Shown: positions 24,736-31,690 of the stretch, in pieces | Layout: every line of letters begins with the position of its first letter | Numbering within the stretch: position 1 is the first letter of the stretch | NCBI GenBank assembly: GCA_943735955.1 | Contig: OX030963.1 | Location: forward strand, 8,268,179-8,332,178 | Reading direction: 5' to 3' | Length of the DNA: 64,000 bases | Origin: Piscicola geometra | Taxonomy: Eukaryota > Annelida > Clitellata > Hirudinida > Piscicolidae | Made by a program: the position numbers and the translations under genes | The notes under the pieces: model-generated | What the model was told of the DNA's origin: nothing | What the model saw: only the letters and a program-made list of their open reading frames with translations | The model's database searches: none

Positions 24736-27700
24736 CCACACTACTTCTAAAACCTTTACTACTACTACTACTGTTACTACTACTACTACCCCACCATTAC
24801 CACCTCGAGGGAGAGTCAGGAGAAGCACGTGCTTCTGATGCGCAGCAAGACGCGCATGATGGCGAGGATTGCGGAGGCGGCTGAGCAGACGTGCATGGCG
24901 ATGGACAAGAAGTTCGGAAAGCAGGTGCTTGCTGTGGATGGATGAGATGGATGGATGGATGACAGAAAGTGGCTTGCTGTGGATGGATGAGATGGATGGA
25001 TGGATGACAGAAAGTGGCTTGCTGTGGATGAATGAGATGGATGGATGGATGACAGAAAGTGGCTTGCTGTGGATGAATGAGATGGATGGATGGATGACAG
25101 AAATTGGATTTCTGTGGATGAATGAGATGGATGGATGGATGACAGAAAGTGGCTTGCTGTGGATGAATGAGATGGATGGATGGATGACAGAAATTAGCTT
25201 GCTGTGGATGAATGAGATGGATGGACGGATGACAGAAAGTGGCTTGCTGTGGATGAATGAGATGGATGGATGGATGACAGAAAGTAGCTTGCTGTGGATG
25301 AATGAGATGGATGGATGGATGACAGAAAGTAGCTTGCTGTGGATGAATGAGATGGATGGATGGATGACAGAAAGTGGATTGCTGTGGATGAATGAGATGG
25401 ATGGATGGATGACAGAAAGTGGATTGCTGTGGATGAATGAGATGGATGGATGGATGGATGACAGAAAGTAGCTTGCTGTGGATGAATGAGATGGATGGAT
25501 GGATGACAGAAAGTAGCTTGCTGTGGATGAATGAGATGGATGGATGGATGACAGAAAGTAGCTTGCTGTGGATGAATGAGATGGATGGATGGATGACAGA
25601 AAGTGGATTGCTGTGGATGAATGAGATGGATGGATGGATGACAGAAAGTAGCTTGCTGTGGATGAATGAGATGGATGGATGGAGGACAGAAAGTGGCTTG
25701 CTGTGGATGAATGAGATGGATGGATGGATGACAGAAAGTGGCTTGCTGTGGATGGATGAAATGGATGGATGGATGACAGAAAGTGGCTTGCTGTGGATGA
25801 ATGAGATGGATGGATGGATGACAGAAAGTGGCTTGCTGTGGATGAATGAGATGGATGGATGGATGACAGAAAGTGGCTTGCTGTGGATGAATGAGATGGA
25901 TGGATGGATGACAGAAAGTGGCTTGCTGTGGATAAATAAAAAAAAAAATGTCAGTTTTGTATAGCGCCCGGGCACGCAACTGAAGCGCCACTCACACGAC
26001 ATAAGTCGTGAAACACCGCATCATATACACTAGGTATATGATAGCTCACGGTTGGCTGTACAGGGATTTGAACTGGCGACCTTTAAGTTGCAGGTCTAAC
26101 GACTTACCATCTAAGCCAACCCGCTCGCCAATGAATGAGATGGATGGACGGAGGGCAGAAAGTGGCTTGCTGTGGATGAATGAGATGGATGGATGGATGA
26201 CAGAAAGTAGCTTGCTGTGGATGAATGAGATGGATGGACGGAGGGCAGAAAGTGGCTTGCTGTGGATGAATGAGATGGATGGATGGATGACAGAAAGTGG
26301 CTTGCTGTGGATGGATGAGATGGATGGATGGATGACAGAAATTAGCTTGCTGTGGATGAATGAGATGGATGGACGGATGACAGAAAGTGGCTTGCTGTGG
26401 ATGAATGAGATGGATGGATGGAGGACAGAAAGTGGCTTGCTGTGGATGGAATGAGATGGATGGATGGATGACAGAAAGTGGCTTGCTGTGGATGGATGAG
26501 ATGGATGGATGGAGGACAGAAAGTGGCTTGCTGTGGATGGATGAGATGGATGGATGGAGGACAGAAAGTGGCTTGCTGTGGATGGAATGAGATGGATGGA
26601 TGGATGACAGAAAGTGGCTTGCTGTGGATGGATGAGATGGATGGATGGAGGACAGAAAGTGGCTTGCTGTGGATGGATGAGATGGATGGATGGAGGACAG
26701 AAAGTGGCTTGCTGTGGATGGAATGAGATGGATGGATGGATGACAGAAAGTGGCTTGCTGTGGATGGATGAGATGGATGGATGGAGGACAGAAAGTGGCT
26801 TGCTGTGGATGGAATGAGGAAAAGTTCGTCGATCTCACTCTCTCGCCTGAGACCATCTTGTCCTGTAAGACAGAGTCGAGACGGCTGGAGATGAAACGGG
26901 TGCAGTGGATGGCCATGCTGTTCTTCGTGTCTTGTCATGCGCTTAGCGTTCCACAACGCTTTGCTGAGAATCGTTCACCCACGCCCATGCATCCACCCAC
27001 CCACTCACCATGACGACGACGATGACAGGTGGACATGGAAAAGTTAGAGAGCATCCTCGTGACTCCAGCCGTCGAGGAGATCAGCCATGACTACAAGCAC
27101 CTCAGCAAGAAGCTCTACCAGGAGATCAAGCTCAAAGAGGTGACCTGGTGTGGGAAGAGGAGATGGGTGGTTGTTGTTGTGGGTGGGAGGAGGAGATGGG
27201 TAGTTGTTGTTGTGGGTGGGAGGAGGAGATGGGTGGTTGAAGCTGAATAAAGATTGTAAATAGATCAAATTCTTTTACAAAACTTTTTTCTTTACCTTTA
27301 TTTTCATACTTTCAGCTTATTTTAAACTTCACCACTCTCATTACCATGACCATTACCACCACCATCACCACCTTAATCACCACCATTACCACCACTTCTA
27401 TTACCACCATCACCACCTTAATCACCACCATTACCACCACCTCTACCACCACCATCACCACCCTAATCACCACCATTACCACCAATTCTACCACCACCAT
27501 CACCACCATAATCACCACTACTACCATTACCATCACCAACCTCAACACCTCTATCATCCCCACTACTATTACCATCACCACCTTAATCACCGCCACCACC
27601 ACTACCACCACCACGACCACCATAACCACCACTACCATAACCACCACCATCACTAACATCACCATGATAACCAAGCCAACAACATGCACGTGCACAGAAG

Positions 27701-28098
27701 GAGATAAAGAAGCGGCACGACGAGTACATGCAGGAGTTGAAGGTGAACACCGACATCATCAACTACTCACTCGCCTACGACGACCTCGCCTATGAACTCG
27801 CCACTGAACTCGACAAGAAGGAGGACGAGTTGGTGCGTTCCAGGAAGGATAAGGAGGAGAAAGCTTCATTTTTCGAAATCTAACATTCATGCGTCTTCAG
27901 CACCACCATGCACACTTCACGATCCCAGCTGACACCCACCCACCCACCCACCATTGGCAGACGAAGACGAAGCGACAACCTGAGCCCTTGAACGTGCATC
28001 TGGTGGTCGAGTTGGTGAACAGACAACTGGACGAGATTCTGCAGCTGAAGAGGAAGATCTACCAACTGCTTTACTCCACGCCCACCTCCTACCTCTGA
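8471..28098 (+). CDS. CFAP44: CFAP44-like cilia and flagella associated protein, C-terminal part (15 exons)
   Basis: Fifteen exons join in one frame to 541 codons and a TGA stop; every donor/acceptor phase pair matches. The product is a charged coiled coil with the family's landmarks in order: an acidic Glu/Asp tract, the FD..L.LLRHEKF-like block (FDNK then VMLLMHVKFSLEV), the EFLLLQE block, a KFKDFLLKVYKQKVRRK segment, a second acidic tract, the CPEGCN motif, the KLKAVNEFHAIVLLLARQIE segment, KKFGKQVDMEKLE, and a Leu-rich tail. CFAP44 homologues are part of the tether complex linking inner dynein arm I1/f to axonemal doublets, together with CFAP43. The WD-repeat half expected for the family is outside the window. 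The paralogue CFAP43 is the main alternative; the KFG.xVDxEKLE block and FKDFL segment favour CFAP44. Almost all introns are tandem arrays. Confidence 0.75.
8611..10158 (+). repeat. 10-bp GTGAGTGGTT minisatellite with 30-bp higher-order unit
   Basis: The array starts exactly at the 5' splice site. Left of about 9240 it is mostly GTGAGTGGTT with TGGAGTGGTT variants. From 9240 to 10080 it becomes a regular 30-bp unit made of GTGAGTGGTT, TGGAGTGGAT and TGGAGTGGTT. The last unit decays at about 10158, 98 bp before the next exon. Confidence 0.95.
10257..10323 (+). CDS. CFAP44: CFAP44 exon b
   Basis: The acceptor is ACGCAG and the first G completes the split Leu codon. It encodes SLFQQDSLVAGIEQKIKAF and DNK. 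The donor GTGGTC at 10324 is weak but keeps frame with the next exon. Confidence 0.75.
10327..11575. repeat. 25-bp CATCATCATCATTCACTCATCC minisatellite
   Basis: Tandem 25-bp units (CATCATCATCATTCACTC followed by ATCCTGC, alternating ATCCTGCC/ATCCTGTC) begin three bases into the intron. About 50 copies. Ser/His/Ile-rich open frames running through it are repeat artefacts. Confidence 0.95.
11575..13500. repeat. 14-bp TTCCTTCATCATCA minisatellite
   Basis: It directly continues the previous array with a 14-bp unit and occasional CATCATCAT expansions and 3-bp deletions (e.g. 11760, 12020, 12835, 13115). It ends at 13500, where CATCATCATGATGATG reverses polarity. Confidence 0.95.
13501..13600. repeat. 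GATGATGAACGAGGTGG short repeat
   Basis: Two copies of a roughly 45-bp GAT-rich unit containing GATGAACGAGGTGGATAATG at 13502 and 13541, followed by (GAT)n. It is complementary in type to the CAT array on its left. Confidence 0.8.
13620..13696 (+). CDS. CFAP44: CFAP44 exon c
   Basis: The acceptor is ATACCAG. It encodes VMLLMHVKFSLEVYVKQVEI followed by KLVLV and two bases of Trp. The segment matches the family block that follows the FD.. motif (hydrophobic LLRHEKF-like then ..K.AEIRLV). The donor GTGTGC at 13697 is chosen because only this phase joins to the next exon. Confidence 0.7.
13697..13825. repeat. GTGTGATGTGCTC short tandem repeat
   Basis: About ten 10-13 bp units of GTGTGCTC / GTGTGATGTGCTC begin at the donor of exon c. 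Confidence 0.85.
13976..14078 (+). CDS. CFAP44: CFAP44 exon d
   Basis: It encodes EFLLLQETLKMMDVLKEEEL then LTAKMGDDLDLQKK, aligning with the EELLLLKEFEKRE region of the family. The acceptor TTGAG is unusual but is the only one giving the required one-base phase. Donor GTGCCT. Confidence 0.7.
14079..14260. repeat. 43-bp GATGATGATGCTGTTGG repeat
   Basis: Four imperfect copies of TGATGATGATGCTGTTGGGG plus GTGTGAGGGTGTC, starting 10 bp after the donor. Confidence 0.85.
14310..14530. repeat. GTGCTTGTTGTT tandem repeat
   Basis: Diverged units of GTGCTTGTTGTTTGGGTGG and a longer unit with AGGATCGTATTTGTTTGTG repeated twice. Confidence 0.8.
14580..14685 (+). CDS. CFAP44: CFAP44 exon e
   Basis: The acceptor is GGAGCAG and the donor GTGCGT. 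It encodes IDELLGKLDRSQKEAGKLTT then QMTSQEKQFLSIIPE, a heptad-rich coiled-coil stretch. It ends with one base of a split codon. Confidence 0.8.
14690..14812. repeat. TTGTTGTTGTGC repeat
   Basis: GTT triplets with regular GTGC interruptions, a few bases after the donor of exon e. Confidence 0.85.
14871..14996 (+). CDS. CFAP44: CFAP44 exon f
   Basis: It encodes LATVVDAQDTTTAG followed by YKFKDFLLKVYKQKVRRK and PAPDVRNVN. The KF.DFL.KVYKKK.R segment is diagnostic for this part of CFAP44. Two acceptors fit the phase: 14871 (after GATAG) and 14883 (after AACAG, four codons shorter). Donor GTGCGT at 14997. Confidence 0.8.
14997..15220 (+). other. Intron without tandem array
   Basis: One of the few ordinary introns of this gene: 224 bp, donor GTGCGT, acceptor GGAACAG. 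No repeat is seen beyond a short GGGTGGGATGAGG start. Confidence 0.6.
15221..15386 (+). CDS. CFAP44: CFAP44 exon g (acidic tract and CPEGC motif)
   Basis: It encodes an Asp/Glu run of about 25 residues, then AYLNLDVCPEGCNIALFEKT and NQMREH. The Cys-Pro-x-Gly-Cys motif followed by a LFE..  helix is a landmark of the CFAP43/44 family. The split Arg codon is completed by the next exon. Donor GTGCTG at 15387. Confidence 0.85.
15387..15580. repeat. GGTGCTGGTGGTGATG low-complexity repeat
   Basis: Starts at the donor. It grades from GGTGCT through GGTGGT to GATGGTGG. Confidence 0.85.
15670..15822. repeat. ATC-rich tract with pure (ATC)n end
   Basis: CATCATCACC-like sequence ends in about 15 perfect ATC triplets 6 bp before the acceptor of exon h. 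It is complementary to the GAT/GGT repeats at the start of the same intron. Confidence 0.9.
15829..15907 (+). CDS. CFAP44: CFAP44 exon h
   Basis: The acceptor is ATGGCAG. It encodes MDLVEKLMENKKMRELLSKD then LEVKKK, continuing the CPEGC..LFE..MREHR helix. Donor GTGATG. Confidence 0.8.
15908..16570. repeat. GATGATGGTGG / GATGACGGTGAT low-complexity repeats
   Basis: Starts at the donor. GAT-rich, then a pure (GGT)n block at about 16030-16100, then GATGACGGTGATGTG-type units to 16570. Only the last 27 bp before exon i are unique. Confidence 0.85.
16598..16657 (+). CDS. CFAP44: CFAP44 exon i
   Basis: It encodes VLKTASEDAAKAAVNLDLYH, 20 codons, phase 0 at both ends. The acceptor is GATGCAG and the donor GTCAGT, the only non-GTG donor of this gene. 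Confidence 0.75.
16939..17027 (+). CDS. CFAP44: CFAP44 exon j
   Basis: It encodes VSKLKAVNEFHAIVLLLARQ then IECLDEENE. The KLN.......L...QI segment is conserved in CFAP44. Acceptor ACGCAG, donor GTGTTG at 17028. A split Ser codon joins it to exon k across a 7-kb intron. Confidence 0.85.
17028..17103. repeat. (GTT)n microsatellite at the donor
   Basis: About 25 perfect GTT/TTG triplets start exactly at the 5' splice site of the largest CFAP44 intron. Confidence 0.95.
17104..17567 (-). mobile_element. Possible LINE C-terminal remnant
   Basis: Unique sequence. On the - strand a broken frame reads KGRLKKAEEELTKLARTNLS then RFRTGQHPA, resembling the region after RNase H in I-like/Ingi-like LINEs (the ..LRTGH.. 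segment). Several stops interrupt it. Recognition is weak; it could simply be unique intronic sequence. Confidence 0.3.
17568..22595. repeat. 23-bp CCAATCCACTACCTTCCCTG minisatellite
   Basis: About 215 units of 23 bp (CCAATCCACTACCTTCCCTG + CAA) with regular variants (TTTCTTGCAACTAATTAAATATC, TCTCTGTAACCG, CCAGCAACCACTCC). Variant blocks recur as higher-order repeats offset by 1171 bp (17947 to 19118) and 1401 bp (19118 to 20519), differing by exactly ten units. Predicted proteins from it are artefacts. Confidence 0.95.
22596..22937. other. AT-rich intronic sequence
   Basis: (TA)n at 22596-22618, then AT-rich sequence with no recognisable coding content. AAATTCTTAAATT occurs at about 22708 and again at about 22909, next to the LINE fragment. 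Confidence 0.6.
22938..24036 (-). mobile_element. Truncated RNase H-bearing LINE fragment, mosaic 5' end
   Basis: On the - strand this encodes the RT thumb to RNase H of the same LINE family that lies complete at 45907-50279, with high identity over about 48880-49905 of that copy. RNase H residues are visible: YTDGS, ELRAIS, FADSKG and the HTGVHSDEAAD block. There are stops after the residues ESVL (TAG) and VVSDV (TGA). The 3' end is cut after GATCCCAGA with no tail. The 5' end is a patchwork of two short out-of-order pieces of the same element. Confidence 0.85.
24105..24218 (+). CDS. CFAP44: CFAP44 exon k
   Basis: The acceptor is ACACACAG. It encodes ITNNLHETLVVDYNQLKILE then GRIQELQKEWKLQMKAI, a coiled coil. 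The donor GTGAGG at 24219 leaves two bases of Lys, completed by exon l. Confidence 0.85.
24239..24790. repeat. (ACT)n array with interspersed CCAACACTACTTCTAAAACC motif
   Basis: Long ACT/CTA triplet runs are broken four times (24491, 24567, 24623, 24735) by a 27-bp motif CCAACACTACTTCTAAAACC+TATACT (the last copy CCCACACT...CTTTACT). The reverse complement of this motif occurs in the GFM1 array at 59355-60620. Confidence 0.95.
24810..24924 (+). CDS. CFAP44: CFAP44 exon l
   Basis: The acceptor is CTCGAG, fitting the one-base phase. It encodes ESQEKHVLLMRSKTRMMARI then AEAAEQTCMAMDKKFGKQ. The terminal KKFGKQ continues into VDMEKLE of the next exon, the most characteristic block seen. Donor GTGCTT. 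Confidence 0.85.
24927..25935. repeat. 45-bp GGATGGATGACAGAAAG minisatellite, left part
   Basis: Units of 45 bp (GGATGACAGAAAGTGGCTTG, then CTGTGGATGAATGAGATGGAT) begin two bases into the intron. About 22 units. Confidence 0.95.
25936..26131 (-). mobile_element. tRNA-derived SINE, copy 1
   Basis: On the - strand a tRNA-like head has an A box (TGGCTTAGATGG, complement at 26107-26118) and a B box (GTTCAAATCC, complement at 26064-26073). A body with CATATACCTAGTGTATATGA follows, then a tail GGGCGCTATACAAAA plus T/A-rich end. It is inserted within the 45-bp minisatellite. The tRNA cloverleaf is imperfect and the body is shared with 43985-44166, so this is a SINE and not a tRNA gene. Confidence 0.8.
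26132..26820. repeat. 45-bp minisatellite, right part with 136-bp higher-order unit
   Basis: Same family as 24927-25935 but enriched in variants GGAGGGCAGAAAG and GGAGGACAGAAAG. Blocks starting at 26478, 26614 and 26750 are offset by 136 bp, i.e. three units plus the extra G of GTGGATGGAATGAG. Confidence 0.95.
27029..27139 (+). CDS. CFAP44: CFAP44 exon m
   Basis: The acceptor is ATGACAG. It encodes VDMEKLESILVTPAVEEISH then DYKHLSKKLYQEIKLKE. With exon l it forms the conserved KFG..VD.EKLE....N/TP.VEEL block. Donor GTGACC. Confidence 0.85.
27140..27240. repeat. 31-bp GGGAGGAGGAGATGGGTGG repeat
   Basis: Three copies of GGAGGAGATGGGTGGTTGTT + GTTGTGGGT starting about 10 bp after the donor. 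Confidence 0.85.
27336..27670. repeat. ACC/ATC triplet-rich tract
   Basis: ACCACCATCACCACCTTAAT-like units lie just before exon n. They are complementary in type to the GGTGG repeats at the start of the intron. Confidence 0.85.
27698..27832 (+). CDS. CFAP44: CFAP44 exon n
   Basis: The acceptor is TGCACAG. It encodes KEIKKRHDEYMQELKVNTDI, INYSLAYDDLAYELATELDK and KEDEL. Donor GTGCGT. Read-through would stop 16 codons later, supporting the splice. Confidence 0.8.
27961..28098 (+). CDS. CFAP44: CFAP44 terminal exon o
   Basis: The acceptor is TTGGCAG after a CACCCACCCACC tract. It encodes TKTKRQPEPLNVHLVVELVN, RQLDEILQLKRKIYQLLYST and PTSYL, then TGA. The final Leu-zipper-like helix matches the C terminus of the family. 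Confidence 0.85.
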   Translation, partial: TKTKRQPEPLNVHLVVELVNRQLDEILQLKRKIYQLLYSTPTSYL

Positions 28099-28142
28099 TC
28101 CGCACTCCAGTCTTCACCAATCAGCCCATACTAAATGCCTTC

Positions 28143-28148
28143 AATAAA
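28143..28148 (+). promoter_or_regulatory. Poly(A) signal AATAAA of CFAP44
   Basis: AATAAA lies 45 bp after the stop codon and is followed by a T-rich region, consistent with a short 3' UTR. Confidence 0.7.
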
Positions 28149-28165
28149 TTCAATATTTTCAAATG

Positions 28166-28500
28166 TTTAAAAATTTGTGGTTTATCATTTAATATAATAT
28201 TTTTTTATTTTTTATCATTTTTTTCAATATTTGAATGTTTTTATTTGAATTTTTCTTGTTAAATGTTTAAATGGGTTAAACTATTGGGAGATTTAAATCT
28301 TTGTTTGAATAAAAATGTGTTGTTTTTGTTAGAGTCGTAAAATATTAACCTTATCAAGATCTGAGCTGGCTTAGACTAGGTTCACCCAGCTTTGGGGTGG
28401 AGGACGCGCTATGCAGTCTATTAACGTAGATTTTGGGGTGCGAATAAAGAGTATATGGATGAAATCTAACTTTAAAATCCAGTAAATAATAATTTCATAA
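28166..28500. other. AT-rich intergenic sequence
   Basis: T-rich up to about 28340, then a GC-richer stretch without a recognisable frame. Confidence 0.5.
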
Positions 28501-28765
28501 ACTCGATGGCAGGAGATGAGAAAGAAGCCGATGCGTCAAAAGTGCGGCTGCTGGATGGTTCACTTCCAAAGGGAAAGAGGAGCTACTTGAAGGTTGGAAA
28601 GAATACTTCTCAAAGCTGCTCAACAACGTCAACACTCATGCTGGTCTCTCAAACTCGCTTCCACTATCCATGGACAATAGTTTCATCAGAACCACGGCCT
28701 TCCCACTGCACGAAATCCGAAAGGCAACTTTTCCAGGGGGTTACCACTCACGTCGTTGGTCGGCA
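28501..28765 (+). mobile_element. LINE linker/RT N-terminal remnant
   Basis: A broken frame reads WKEYFSKLLNNVNTHAG and further on FPLHEIRKATFPGG, typical of the segment just upstream of the RT domain in many LINEs (the ..W..YF..LLN.. signature). No long intact frame. Confidence 0.5.
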
Positions 28766-29160
28766 ATGAGCTGCTTGTTGAGATGAGCTTGTTGATCGTT
28801 GTCGAGGGCGGTTGATACTTGGGACTGCAGCAAGTTCCACTGCTTTTATGGGTTAACTGTCGCATCCTCCTGTACTTTTTGCTGGCCTTGTTGCATTCGT
28901 CCAAGAGAGAAAATGTTAAAGAGACACCCAATGAGCGTACTTGCGTTTTGTCTGCTTCCTCAGAATCTTTTTGATCGTACCTCGTCCAGTGTGCTTGTCT
29001 TTAGCTGGACTTCTTTGGCGCAGGTTAATGTTTTTCATTCAAGAGAGTGAGGGCTCGGTAGGTGCGTATGCAGAGACAATGCAAAGTCTCGGGTTTCCTT
29101 CCAGAAGCAAGGCAATTATTTTTTGTAAACTAATGGAGTAATTTTTTTACTCTAGAGTAC
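28766..29160. other. Intergenic sequence, possible LINE debris
   Basis: The - strand frame contains LTFSLLDECNKASKKYRRMR, which could belong to a LINE linker, but no domain can be assigned. Confidence 0.3.
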
Positions 29161-29452
29161 AGCGACTCCATGGCATTCGGTGGAGGAGTTTGTGTGCGTT
29201 AAAGTCCAGGCACCCGACTTATTGTGACGAATCGTCTCAGAAGTTTGAGTCGATGTTCTTGGATAGCGAGGATGTCGATGTTGTGCTCCTCGCAGCCAGC
29301 TATTATTTGTTGCAGCTTGTGGCGGTGTGTTGTGTCAGCCAGGGTCCTCACGTTGTAGGTGGCAAAAGTGAATTTGCGGCTGGCAATGTGGCCTTTCTTA
29401 GCCATTACAGGCAGGACCGTTACCCTGGCAGGGAGACTGAAGGAACAACAAC

Positions 29453-30624
29453 CAGACCTGGGAGTCAACTCTAATGAGTCCACTCCAAACCGACTTGCCC
29501 TATCAAGTCGGCTCAAGTCGCATTTTATTAGCGAAGTCACTTTAAAATCAAGTCGATTTCCAAATTTGAAACTTACTTTTGAGCGCTCTTGAATTTGAGG
29601 GAAGAGCGCTATAGAAATTTATTTGATTGATTATTTGATTGATTGACTTATGTGAATTCAAATATTTTTTACAACTCTAATGCAGTTTAAAATCTTTTAT
29701 AAATAAATTTTTTTAATGTCGTAAATAATTAATGTTTGAGTTATAAAATGTCTATGCATCGTAAAACAAAGTAAAATCAAAGCTCGAAATAAGAGCGCTA
29801 ATTGTAAACATTAAATCGTTGATTAATTACACATTAACGTTTCATAACTGTGTTGGAAGTTAGGTGTTCGTGTTAAATTATTATAATTATTTGTTGGCAA
29901 ATAATTTAATAATATGAATAAAAGTGATTAAAAAGTTGATAAAATAGATGCAAAGCCACATTCCCATCCAACCAAGAAAATGAAGCTTCTACCAAAATTG
30001 AGACAAAACAACGATAACTATGGTATTGAAATGCGAATCAACGAAGAAATCAGCAAGTATCTTCATTTGTTAATTGCGAAAGAAGATGAGTCGCCATTGC
30101 CATTTTGGAAAACCAGCAAAATAATTTGCTCTTTTTAAGTTTACTAGCCAGTCGCTATCTAAGCACATCAGCTTCTAGTGTTCCCGTTGAAAGTATGTTT
30201 TCTGCTTGTGGACTCATGCTGAACGTCAAAAGATCCTCTATGGCATTACATCATGCCAATTTATAATCTTTTGTGCATTACAATTATTTTAAATATTTTC
30301 CAATAACTAAAGATGATGCTATTTAAAACAAATAACTGCCAATATAACTGTAAAAATTCATTATTATTTTTATTATTTTTTATTTTTACTTAATTGTGAA
30401 ATTATTGTCTTTCATTAAAAAAACTTTGTAAAATCCATTACATAGAAGATAGTTACAATCCAAGCTAAAAAAAGCGTGTTAAAGTTATTTAAGTCTCATC
30501 AAGTCGGTTGATTTATTGTCAAGTCAAGTCGTTTCTGTTTCCAGAAGTCAGTTTCATGTCGATTTTTGAGTCATTTCTACCCCAAGTCAAATCATTTTTA
30601 AAAACTAATTCGACTCCCAGGTTG
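29453..30624 (+). mobile_element. hAT DNA transposon remnant with terminal inverted repeats
   Basis: The left end CAGACCTGGGAGTC matches the complement of the right end (GACTCCCAGGTTG). The flanking 8-mers ACAACAAC and CCAACAGC agree at 6 of 8 positions, as expected for an aged 8-bp hAT target duplication. The + strand at about 30090-30270 encodes the hAT C-terminal dimerisation signature: PLPFWKTSK, then LASRYLSTSASSVPVESMFS, then KRSSMALHHANL. The rest of the transposase is missing or decayed. Confidence 0.75.
29580..29640 (+). mobile_element. Short LINE 3'-end insertion inside the hAT element
   Basis: GAGCGCTCTTGAATTTGAG, GAAGAGCGCTATAGAAAT and a TTGATTGA tail are nearly identical to the 3' end of the LINE at 31690-32290. 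Confidence 0.7.
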
Positions 30625-30839
30625 CCAACAGCACTTGTCAGAGGTGCTTCCCTGGACTAGTGGTAGAACGAGATGTCTTACTTTCCCGTGCAGATGTGAC
30701 ACGTACCCACTGCTCCTAGGTTGGTCCTTGACACTAAGGTGTTCATCCGCCCTTTACAGCTTTCTTTCCATGCTGCATGGTAACCCGGATACCCTCCCCT
30801 CCAAAAAGTCCGAATTATCGATACAGATGGTGGGGGTGG

Positions 30840-31018
30840 GAGTGATAATAATAAAAATCACCACCACCACCATCTCAACTATCATCATCTCCATCATCAT
30901 CATCACCAACGCACATCTCTCATAGCTAAAAGACTCCTGGTCATGTGGACTCCAAAGCCTTTGAACTTGAAGCCTCATTGTTGTCAGAGTGTGACGTAAT
31001 AATGAGTTGGTTAGTGCG
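30840..31018. repeat. ACC/ATC low-complexity and unique intergenic
   Basis: CACCACCACCATC and CATCATC tracts at 30858-30910, then sequence with no recognised feature. Confidence 0.6.
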
Positions 31019-31019
31019 T

Positions 31020-31690
31020 TAAATGGATGGATGTATAACTGGTGGTGTGATGTGTTGATGACTGTTGTGGACTACAAGTTCGAATGATTTTTTGAGGTTA
31101 AGTGAAAGATTACTGAGCTTGGCCCACTTAGAAAAGGAGTCAAGCTCTAACTGGATGGTATGAGTGTTAGATGGTAGAATAATGCTGGGTGCTCGGAGGG
31201 GGTGATATGTGGGTAGGTGCACACACATACGCACCCACATATACACACTGACACACACACACACATGGGTGGGTGGTGTGGTGTAGTGGTGTGGTAGCGT
31301 GTTGTCATCCGCAAATTTTAATATTTTATTAGATAGGTGATAGGGTTGAAGTGAAGAGGCGTTGATTATAAAGGTAGATGGACCAAGAACTTAACCTTGG
31401 ACCACGCTAGAGTTGATGGGAAGGATACTAGAAAGTTGATTTAAATAAATGGTGGAATGTGATCGGTTGGAAAGGAATGAAACGAGAAGGTTATATATGT
31501 TGTCATCAAGAGGAAGAAGTGCTAGATTGGAGGCGAGGGTATGGTTATCGAAAGTGTCAAAAGCTTTAGTAAAGTCAAGAGCGATAAAGTGAACATGGCT
31601 GTTGGTTTTAAGAAGTGAAGTGATCGTAGACGTGATAGCAATTATGGCAGAAGTGGGTGATCCTGTCGGGCGAAAGGCGAATTGATCATT
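31020..31690 (-). pseudogene. LINE reverse transcriptase fragment, inverted 5' half
   Basis: Read on the - strand from 31690 leftward: FAFRPTGSP, a FIALDFTKAFDTFDNHTL block (RT motif A), a stop-interrupted QG.VLGPS (motif B), FADDNTL (motif C), then LELDSFSKWAKLSNLSLNLK. A CA/GT-rich insertion (31230-31290) sits between motif C and the next block. It forms the inverted half of the element whose 3' half is 31690-32290. Confidence 0.75.

Larger units (their letters stand above)
29165..30825 (-). mobile_element. LINE endonuclease fragment interrupted by a hAT element
   Basis: On the - strand 29199-29452 reads FTFATYNVRTLADTTHRHKL, then QQIIAGCEEHNIDILAIQEH RL: the N terminus of an EEP endonuclease with the N of (Y/W)NVR and the catalytic QE(H). 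Its upstream part resumes at 30625-30825. The gap between is exactly the hAT element. Confidence 0.65.

Noticed and set aside
26064..26118. tRNA gene on the - strand (also at 44100-44153)
   Set aside because: A and B boxes are present, but the anticodon stem and acceptor do not fold well. Both copies share a non-tRNA body and tail, so they are SINEs.
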